Source of the DNA: Calidifontibacillus oryziterrae | GTDB lineage: Bacteria; Bacillota; Bacilli; Bacillales; Bacillaceae_J | Direction of reading: 5' to 3' | Length of the DNA: 64,000 bases | Assembly: GCF_000331575.1 (NCBI RefSeq) | Contig: NZ_KB223527.1 | Span: 1,275,842 to 1,339,841, forward strand | In this document: piece by piece, positions 57,571 to 64,000 of the stretch | Numbering within the stretch: position 1 is the stretch's first letter | Layout: each line of letters starts with the position of its first letter | Made by a program: the position numbers and the translations under genes | The notes under the pieces: model-generated | Databases searched by the model: none | Seen by the model: the letters and a program-made list of their open reading frames with translations, nothing else | What the model was told of the DNA's origin: nothing

Positions 57571-59958
57571 TTAGTTACGAAGAGGTTTCCCCTTCACAAG
57601 CATGTGCTGCATTCTTGCCTGTGATTTCGGCTCAGCAATTAAGCTAAGGAATGCTTCTCTTTCTAAATCTAATAAATATTGTTCATCAACTAACGTTCCC
57701 TCTGGAACACGACCGCCTGCAATCACGTGAGCTAATTTCCCAGCTATTTTTAAATCGTGATCCGAAATATATCCTGAGTTTTTAAGATTTTCTGCACCTA
57801 ACATCATTGTTGCTAGGCCAGCTTCGCCGACAACTGGAATCTTCTTTCGCTGTGGTGCATGATAACCTTTTTCAAATAAACTAAGTACAGTTTGTTTTGC
57901 ATCATGCAACAAGTGGTCACCATTAAAGCTAATACCATCTTGAGCACGTATGAAACCAAGTTCCTTCGCCTCATGAGCAGATGTTGAAACCTTTGCCATT
58001 GCCACCGTTTCGAAAGTACGGATTGCGATTTTTTGCAGGTCACTATGACTAGCTTCCTTAGGTAATTTTTCGAAATGGCGAATATACAATTCTTTATTTC
58101 CACCGCCACCCGGGATCAGCCCTACACCAACTTCAACAAGACCCATATATGTTTCACTAGCGGCTTGGATACGAGCGGCAGGTAATGAAATTTCAGTTCC
58201 ACCGCCTAATGTCATTCCAAATGGTGCTGATACAACAGGTCGACTGCTATATTTAATATTCATCATCGCATTTTGGAATTGACGTACAACGAAATCTAAC
58301 TCAAAATAGTTTTCGTCCTGCGCTTCCATTAGCATCATCGCTAAGTTAGCACCAACACAGAAGTTCTTGCCTTGATTCCCAATAACAAGACCTTTGTAAT
58401 TTCGCTCAACTTCTTCGATCGCAAAGTTTACCATTTGGATAATATCTAAACCGATCGCATTATTAGGAGAATTAAATTCAAGTCCAACTACATCATCACC
58501 AAGGTCAATTAAGCTTGCACCGCTGTTTTTCTTAATGACATCCTTTTGCTCTTTAATCCGCTTTAGATGAATCACTTTCGGGTTTTCTTTCAGTACTTTG
58601 CTCTCACCTTGATGGTAGTATGTTACCTCACCATTTTCTTTCCCATAAAAAGACGTAGCTCCTGAGGCCAATAGCTTTTTAACCCAAGCAGGAATTTGTT
58701 CTCCTTCTTGTTCCATTTTTGCAATAGACTTTTCTAAACCAATTGCATCCCAAGTTTCAAACGGTCCTAGCTCCCAGCCAAAGCCCCATTTCATTGCTTG
58801 ATCAATAGAAACAATATCATCTGCAATTTCACCAACTAACTGCGCTGAATATAGTAGTGTTGGCTTTAAAATATTCCATAAAAATTGTCCTGCTCTATCT
58901 TCGGCATAAACTAAGGCACTGAGCTTATTTTTTAAGCCTTTTACTTGCTTTGTCATCTCTGTTGAAGCCGTTTTCATTTTTTTGCGTGGTTCATACTCTA
59001 ATGTTTCTACATTTAATTCAAGAATTTCTTTCCCTTGCTTTAAGAAAAAGCCTTGACCAGATTTACTTCCAAGCCAGCCTTTTTCAAGCATCTCCTTCAT
59101 AAAGGCAGGCACTTCAAATACTTTTTGCTCATCGCCTTCAACTTTTTCATACACATTTTTGGCTACATGTGCAAACGTATCTAACCCAACAACATCGAGC
59201 GTTCTAAAAGTTGCACTTTTTGGTCTACCAATCATTGGTCCAGTTACAGAATCTACTTCTCCGACACTGTAGCCACCTTTTATCATTTCGCGGACAGTTA
59301 CGAGTAAACCATATGTGCCGATGCGATTGCCGATAAAGTTCGGTGTATCCTTTGCTTCTACAACGCCTTTACCAAGAACATTTTCTCCAAACGTCTTCAT
59401 AAAGCTGAGAACCTCTGGATCTGTACTCTTCGTCGGAATAACTTCAAGCAGCTTTAAATAGCGTGGTGGATTAAAGAAATGCGTCCCGAGAAAATGCTTT
59501 TTAAAATCATCTGATCGTCCTTCTGCCATCGCTTCAATTGAAATACCTGAAGTATTTGAGCTTACAATACTTCCAAGCTTACGAACTTGATCTATTTTTT
59601 CGAACACCGCTTTTTTAATATCTAATCGTTCAACAACAACCTCAATAATCCAATCAACTTCACTTAGCTTCCCAAGATCGTCCTCCATATTCCCAACTTC
59701 AATTAAATGAAGATTTTCCTTTGAAGTTAATGGAGCTGGTTTTTGTTTTAATAATTTTTGCTTGGACTCAGCTGCTAAACGGTTACGAACCTGCATATCC
59801 TCTAATGTTAAGCCCTTTGCTTTTTCTGCTTCAGTTAGCTCCCTTGGTACAATATCAAGTAGTAATGTCGGAATCCCAATGTTGGCTAAATGTGCAGCAA
59901 TGCCAGACCCCATTACCCCTGATCCTAAAACTGCAGCTTTTTTGATCATTCGACTCAT
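57571..59958 (-). CDS. fadN: 3-hydroxyacyl-CoA dehydrogenase/enoyl-CoA hydratase FadN
   Basis: Bifunctional beta-oxidation enzyme, 795 residues. The N-terminal NAD domain has AVLGSGVMGSGIAAHLANI, then the dehydrogenase domain GTHFFNPPRYLKLLE. The C-terminal crotonase domain has GLVIGNQGKNFCVGANLAMM and GGGGNKELY. The start is ATG 59958, after GGGGAGGAG. A FadR-type operator overlaps the leader 24-41 bp upstream. First gene of fadN-fadA-fadE. Confidence 0.96.
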   Translation of the reverse strand: MSRMIKKAAVLGSGVMGSGIAAHLANIGIPTLLLDIVPRELTEAEKAKGLTLEDMQVRNRLAAESKQKLLKQKPAPLTSKENLHLIEVGNMEDDLGKLSEVDWIIEVVVERLDIKKAVFEKIDQVRKLGSIVSSNTSGISIEAMAEGRSDDFKKHFLGTHFFNPPRYLKLLEVIPTKSTDPEVLSFMKTFGENVLGKGVVEAKDTPNFIGNRIGTYGLLVTVREMIKGGYSVGEVDSVTGPMIGRPKSATFRTLDVVGLDTFAHVAKNVYEKVEGDEQKVFEVPAFMKEMLEKGWLGSKSGQGFFLKQGKEILELNVETLEYEPRKKMKTASTEMTKQVKGLKNKLSALVYAEDRAGQFLWNILKPTLLYSAQLVGEIADDIVSIDQAMKWGFGWELGPFETWDAIGLEKSIAKMEQEGEQIPAWVKKLLASGATSFYGKENGEVTYYHQGESKVLKENPKVIHLKRIKEQKDVIKKNSGASLIDLGDDVVGLEFNSPNNAIGLDIIQMVNFAIEEVERNYKGLVIGNQGKNFCVGANLAMMLMEAQDENYFELDFVVRQFQNAMMNIKYSSRPVVSAPFGMTLGGGTEISLPAARIQAASETYMGLVEVGVGLIPGGGGNKELYIRHFEKLPKEASHSDLQKIAIRTFETVAMAKVSTSAHEAKELGFIRAQDGISFNGDHLLHDAKQTVLSLFEKGYHAPQRKKIPVVGEAGLATMMLGAENLKNSGYISDHDLKIAGKLAHVIAGGRVPEGTLVDEQYLLDLEREAFLSLIAEPKSQARMQHMLVKGKPLRN

Positions 59959-60314
59959 TTTTTCTCCTCCCCTATCCCTATTGAATGAACACTCATTCAT
60001 TTTACTGGTAAAAAAATAAGATAATTATTACATAATTTATCTCCTGTAGTTATAACTATAAATTATTTTTAAAATTTTATCAATATTTTAAATAAATATA
60101 TTATAAGCTTTTTAACCAATATTATTTAACATTTTATTATTGATCATTAAGACAAGTTTGCCATGTTTCCAAAGAACCAAAAAAAGTGTCAACCCATCCT
60201 TCTAACTTGACAGAGTTAGTAGTATGACTCTTTCTTTAGTTCAATGGAACACTAAAAATTTCGGATATCATACAAGATTTCTATATTTATATTGAAGATT
60301 CATAGATAATCTTA
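59959..60314. other. Intergenic region upstream of fadN
   Basis: 356 bp, very AT-rich, containing the fadN SD and FadR operator. Between 60010 and 60314 I see no gene, no clear terminator for the permease gene that ends at 60315, and no riboswitch consensus. Confidence 0.4.
59982..59999 (-). promoter_or_regulatory. FadR operator upstream of fadN
   Basis: TGAATGAACACTCATTCA is a near-perfect palindrome matching the B. subtilis FadR (YsiA) consensus TGAATGAMTANTCATTCA at all but one or two central positions. Bound FadR would block the fadNAE promoter until long-chain acyl-CoA is present. A weak TAAAAT just upstream could be the -10. Confidence 0.9.
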
Positions 60315-61661
60315 TTAAATACCGACCCAACTTACTATATAAACATAGAGAAAAGCCATCCCTGTTAGTGTTAAAAAATACTTACCATTCCACCTAAATG
60401 CTACAGTTAAACCATTTTTTCTAACGCATTGGCTAATAATGATATTCATTGCATTTAATGGAGAAATTGCAGATGATAGCATCCATGTAAAAATACACAT
60501 AAACGCTATAATAACTGCAGATATATGAATTTCTGAAAGATTCAATGATGTTATAATTAGCGGAATCACAATGATTTGATGAACACCTAGGAATGCCATT
60601 AGTGTAACAAAAACAATAATGAAAAGAAATAAGATCCCGACTGACTTTGTTGCCGACCATTGCATAATCTGTTCTAAATGCCCTTTAATTGGTGTATGAG
60701 AAATCGCATTGCCAAATAAACCGGCACTTAAAAATAGACAAATCTCAGTTTTTTGCATAATGACTCGATCTTTATATTGAGCAACCTCCTCCATAATTAC
60801 ATTGGTCCTTTTTCTTAATAATACCCATATAATTGGAATAATTAAACAAACAACGCTAACTAAAAGAAGCATTGACTTATTAGTTAGTTGTTCCAACACG
60901 ATTAATAACGCTACGAGACCAAAAACAAATACGATTAATAAGGATAAATGTTTTTTTTGATGAATGTTGAGTGGCACTTCCTGTTCTCTACCAGTAACGT
61001 TATTTGAATTTTCAAAGCTTCTTGGTCGAAGGATCGAATACCCAATAGCAATTTGGATAAGTGCAAATATCGCCCCAACTGCCACATAAGAAATATAAGT
61101 AATATCAAGATAATAGACAACAATTCCTACGGAAGCAAAAAATGGTGACCACATAACAGCTGGCGTAAATCCATAATAATACGAATTAGATAATATGTTA
61201 GGTGTAATTTTAATTTTTTCAACAAATCCATGAACAATCCTCAAAGCACCCATATTTAGTATAGGTGCAAGAATTAACATAAATGAGCTAATTCCATAAA
61301 AGATATTGCGGGGATTATTTTTCAATCCGTTTAAATAAAAAACAACAGTGTCCATCACTCCTTCTCTTTTTAATGGAACTGATAGCAATGGCGCTAATAC
61401 AAGGATAGCTAGAAGAGCCATATTTTGAGTGATTCCTTGAAATAATGCAATTCCACTATCTCCTACAAAAAAGTGAATGACAATCCCTGTTAAAAATAAA
61501 GTTAGAGTGAATTTTTTCTGTTTGTGATCCAAGAGGGGAAATAAAAAAAGATAAACCATTACAGCTACGATATCAAATACGATAATTAACCCATCACTTT
61601 TAATAAATGATTGGAGAATGTATAGAAAACATAAACTCAATATTAACGAAAATCGCACCAT
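60315..61661 (-). CDS. Unassigned polytopic permease
   Basis: 448 residues with about 11-12 hydrophobic helices and a central basic loop. Re-entrant-like segments GFTPAVMWSPFFASVGI and AISPLNAMNIIISQ resemble the ion-transporter superfamily (DcuC/NhaD/ArsB-like), but I do not recognise a named family. It begins 25 bp after the nitronate-monooxygenase-like gene, so it is probably cotranscribed with that gene and perhaps with the thiolase further upstream. SD is weak. It could import an organic acid or export a product of that pathway. Confidence 0.75.
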   Translation of the reverse strand: MVRFSLILSLCFLYILQSFIKSDGLIIVFDIVAVMVYLFLFPLLDHKQKKFTLTLFLTGIVIHFFVGDSGIALFQGITQNMALLAILVLAPLLSVPLKREGVMDTVVFYLNGLKNNPRNIFYGISSFMLILAPILNMGALRIVHGFVEKIKITPNILSNSYYYGFTPAVMWSPFFASVGIVVYYLDITYISYVAVGAIFALIQIAIGYSILRPRSFENSNNVTGREQEVPLNIHQKKHLSLLIVFVFGLVALLIVLEQLTNKSMLLLVSVVCLIIPIIWVLLRKRTNVIMEEVAQYKDRVIMQKTEICLFLSAGLFGNAISHTPIKGHLEQIMQWSATKSVGILFLFIIVFVTLMAFLGVHQIIVIPLIITSLNLSEIHISAVIIAFMCIFTWMLSSAISPLNAMNIIISQCVRKNGLTVAFRWNGKYFLTLTGMAFLYVYIVSWVGI

Positions 61662-61686
61662 TTTGCTCTAATCCATTCCCAAATTA

Positions 61687-62670
61687 CTACACTCGATCAC
61701 TACATGTAGTATTTTTAAAATGATTTGCTAAAGATTGTAGCTGAATTTCATACTCAGTAATGACTTCTTGAATCACTTCTTGGACACTTTTTATCTCATT
61801 TACTAGACCTACCGTTTGTCCTAAAGCTAAAACTCCACGATTATCATTACTAGTTGATATCAATTCCTGATAAGCTTCCCCACTTATAAACGGAAAAATT
61901 TCCTCAAATGATGCCCCATTCTCTTCTAACTTCGCAAGTTTTATGGCGACATCTGTTTTCATAACTCGCGCTGGCTTTCCAATTGACTTTTTTACTATTA
62001 TTGTGTCCGTTTCCTGTAATTGGAGTAATCTACTTTTTAATAGTGAATGTAGTTGTACTTCCTTCGTCGCTAAAAATCTAGTTCCCATTTGGATTGCTTG
62101 GGCACCAAGAGCAAAGGCAGCTAACATTGATTTCCCAGTAGAAAATCCACCTGCTGCAATAACTGGTATAGACAACTGTTGAACAGCCTTTTGTACTAGG
62201 ATAAGACTTGTTACTTCATCCTTGCCAGGATGACCACCGCATTCAAATCCAACGACTACAACCGCGTCACACCCAAGCTTTTCTGCTTTTTTTGCAAAGC
62301 GAATTGATGGAACGACATGAACTACCTTGATATTATGTCGTTTGAAAAGATCGATATATTTTTCCGGATTATTACCAGAAGTAAAAACGACTGGAATTTC
62401 GGCTTCAATTACACCTTCTACAAATTCATCCATCGGTTTACGTACACCAATTGTAATATTCACGCCAAACGGCTCTAATGTTAGTCTCCTTGTCGCCTCA
62501 ATATCTCGAAGCATTTCTTCTTTCGATGAATAGCTTCCTGCTGTAATAAGGCCAAGACCACCTGCATTCGAAACTGCCGCTACAAGCGATGATGTACCAA
62601 GTCCCTGCAAACCTCCTTGGATTATCGGATAACGAATATTAAACATTTTTGTTATTGTTGTTTCTAGCAT
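61687..62670 (-). CDS. Nitronate monooxygenase-like FMN protein
   Basis: 327-residue TIM-barrel flavoprotein of the 2-nitropropane dioxygenase/FabK group. Motifs are YPIIQGGLQGLGTSSLVAAV at the start, AGGLGLITAGSY, VVVVGFECGGHPGKD and VIAAGGFSTGKSMLAAFALGA, ending with GTRFLATKE. True FabK, nitronate monooxygenases and poorly defined YrpB-like enzymes share these. The thiolase next door makes a role in CoA-thioester or propionate-3-nitronate detoxification conceivable, but substrate is unknown. SD AAAGGA lies 11 nt upstream. Confidence 0.85.
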   Translation of the reverse strand: MLETTITKMFNIRYPIIQGGLQGLGTSSLVAAVSNAGGLGLITAGSYSSKEEMLRDIEATRRLTLEPFGVNITIGVRKPMDEFVEGVIEAEIPVVFTSGNNPEKYIDLFKRHNIKVVHVVPSIRFAKKAEKLGCDAVVVVGFECGGHPGKDEVTSLILVQKAVQQLSIPVIAAGGFSTGKSMLAAFALGAQAIQMGTRFLATKEVQLHSLLKSRLLQLQETDTIIVKKSIGKPARVMKTDVAIKLAKLEENGASFEEIFPFISGEAYQELISTSNDNRGVLALGQTVGLVNEIKSVQEVIQEVITEYEIQLQSLANHFKNTTCSDRV

Positions 62671-62985
62671 AGCGTTAAAATTCCTTTTGAATCTTTAAAA
62701 GCTCGCCACATAGAATTCCAAACTGAATTTTCACTAATTATAAATGAGTATTCACAAACCATAACACTACCGCCTTTCTACTCTTTCCACCATTTCCCTA
62801 TTCAAAAAAGCAAGTGTGATGCGAAAAAAATATAAAAGAAAACCTCCCTGGTTATATAATTGAAGGACCTAATACCGCAACTATTCAACGCTGATCCACA
62901 TGATTCCAAGGAGGCAATTATTGTTTAACATACTATGTTTGAAAATGTAATCTCTTTAATGTAATCTCTTTATAGTAGAATCCTC
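62671..62985. other. Gap between thiolase and nitronate-monooxygenase-like gene
   Basis: 315 bp. It contains an exact tandem duplication of ATGTAATCTCTTTA (62945-62972) just past the thiolase stop, and a degenerate FadR-like sequence near 62742-62759 (ACTCATTTA half-site on the minus strand). No gene or strong terminator is seen. Confidence 0.4.
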
Positions 62986-64000
62986 CTAAACTTGAAGGTT
63001 TTCAATAATAGTGGATATCCCTTGGCCACCACCAATACAAAGTGTAACTAATCCATATTTCTTGCCCCTTCGTTCCATCTCATGGAGAAGCTTTGTCATG
63101 ATAATCGCCCCTGTTGCCCCAATAGGATGACCAAGCGCAATTGCTCCGCCATTTACATTAATTTTATCGATGTTCATGCCCGCTTCTCGGATTACAGCTA
63201 ATGATTGAGCAGCAAATGCTTCATTTAATTCAATCAAGTCAATATCATCCATCGAAAGTCCGCATTGTTTTAAAGCTTTAAACGTTGAAGTAACTGGACC
63301 AATCCCCATAATTTCAGGGGAAACTCCACTTACCGCTTGAGCAATTATTTTTGCTTTAGGCTTCAATCCATAATGATTCATCTTTTCTTCTGTCATCATT
63401 AAGACTGCCGCAGCTCCATCATTACGTCCACTAGAATTACCAGCCGTAACACTACCATTTTCCTTAAATACCGCCCTCAGTTTTGAAAGAGATTCAATTG
63501 TCGTACTTCGCGGGTGTTCATCGGTATTAAATATCGTTGTAGCTTTCCTACTTTTTATTTCGATCGGAACAATTTCCTTTTCAAAACGGCCAGATTCAAT
63601 TGCAGCATTTGCAAGCTCTTGGCTACGTAATGCGAATTCATCCTGATCAGCTCTTGAAATATTGTACTTCTCCGCTAAATTTTCCGCCGTCATTCCCATC
63701 GTTAAGTTTCCGTATGTTTCAATTGGCTGTGAACATGGTTGACTCTCTGTATTCGGGTCTAAAATAAGGCTATTGCCTGCCTGAATACCATAGCGAGCAT
63801 TGCGGATGTAATAAGGAGCCGTACTCATACTTTCTGCTCCACCGGCTACTATTACATCAGAATATCCAAGTCTAATTTGCATATCTGCAGTGTTAATCGC
63901 TTGAAGACCAGATCCACATTGCCTATGTATGGTGAATCCAGTTGTTGTTATTGGTAATCCGGCTTTTAAAGCAGCTAAACGACCAAGATTGGAAGTATCC
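62986..64000 (-). CDS. Acetyl-CoA acetyltransferase (thiolase), 5' end beyond window
   Basis: Minus-strand frame stays open to the window edge, giving 338 codons; roughly the first 55 residues are outside. The active-site Cys is encoded at 63916-63918 in [43 protein letters not shown] and CIGGGQGISTI complete the catalytic set. Compared with FadA it has Pro-Ile-Gly in place of PLGCTG and looks like the biosynthetic/acetoacetyl-CoA or medium-chain thiolase type. Its partners may be the flavoprotein and permease downstream. Confidence 0.94.
   Translation of the reverse strand, partial: DTSNLGRLAALKAGLPITTTGFTIHRQCGSGLQAINTADMQIRLGYSDVIVAGGAESMSTAPYYIRNARYGIQAGNSLILDPNTESQPCSQPIETYGNLTMGMTAENLAEKYNISRADQDEFALRSQELANAAIESGRFEKEIVPIEIKSRKATTIFNTDEHPRSTTIESLSKLRAVFKENGSVTAGNSSGRNDGAAAVLMMTEEKMNHYGLKPKAKIIAQAVSGVSPEIMGIGPVTSTFKALKQCGLSMDDIDLIELNEAFAAQSLAVIREAGMNIDKINVNGGAIALGHPIGATGAIIMTKLLHEMERRGKKYGLVTLCIGGGQGISTIIENLQV

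Noticed and set aside
62742..62759. FadR operator upstream of the nitronate-monooxygenase-like gene
   Set aside because: Only the right half resembles the consensus (about 13 of 18 positions overall), too weak to call.

Overview
The window is a low-GC Firmicute chromosome segment, almost certainly from an endospore-forming Bacillaceae species that is not Bacillus subtilis itself. Long blocks keep the B. subtilis order of the yui/yum, yut, yun, suf, met and yus/fad genes. Sporulation genes are present (lytH/yunA, yunB, yutH, a Spo0E-type phosphatase). Shine-Dalgarno sites are strong, GTG and TTG starts are common, and regulation is by riboswitches (FMN, lysine, two SAM) plus rho-independent terminators. 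I saw no rRNA, tRNA, CRISPR array, transposase or prophage; the window looks like core chromosome with a few lineage-specific insertions.

Layout. 1-2054: a chemotaxis pair, cheW then cheA (cheA runs off the left edge). 2651-7342: a class A penicillin-binding protein, a STAS protein, a membrane protein and a secreted lysozyme-like transglycosylase. 7493-11387: the riboflavin operon ribD-ribE-ribBA-ribH behind an FMN riboswitch. 11542-13193: small or stress/sporulation genes (ctaM, Spo0E-like, Gly/Tyr/Pro-rich peptide). 13299-20185: BirA-type operator and bioY, pepA, yuiD, yuiC, yuiB, NADH dehydrogenase yumB and ferredoxin/flavodoxin reductase yumC. 20282-30804: a short flagellin, Fe-S carriers yutM and yutI, hom-thrB without thrC, and yutH/yutG/yutF/yutE/yutD together with a cysteine-rich winged-helix regulator. 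30833-39439: lipA, lytH, an NSS transporter with its MetS-type small subunit, a lysine-riboswitch-controlled NhaC-family permease, yunB, an HD-GYP protein and yunC. 39636-45008: sufCDSUB. 45296-49572: metNPQ and a methionine-biosynthesis sulfhydrylase, each behind a SAM riboswitch. 49995-52153: sigI-rsgI. 52325-59958: yusE, yusF, gcvH, yusI and the fatty-acid degradation operon fadN-fadA-fadE with a FadR-type operator. 60315-64000: an unassigned permease, a nitronate-monooxygenase-like flavoprotein and a second thiolase (cut by the right edge).

How the genes fit together. Several cofactor systems reinforce each other: riboflavin synthesis supplies flavin enzymes (YumB, YumC, FadE, the nitronate-monooxygenase-like protein); SUF plus YutM/YutI supply Fe-S clusters for LipA; LipA and GcvH form a lipoyl-assembly route; BioY imports biotin. 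Sulfur and amino-acid supply are controlled by ligand-sensing leaders (SAM, lysine).

The less ordinary material is: a dispersed intergenic hairpin family carrying a 12-bp tandem motif at gene ends; an RsgI whose tail is eight 14-residue Lys/Ala/Asn repeats; a DUF3055-type gene whose only Shine-Dalgarno-coupled start is ATT; a flagellin lacking its first dozen residues; a probable Fe-S-sensing regulator; and a Spo0A-box in front of a Spo0E-type phosphatase. Start codons were chosen by Shine-Dalgarno spacing and remembered family lengths; family names rest on motif recognition, not on database searches.
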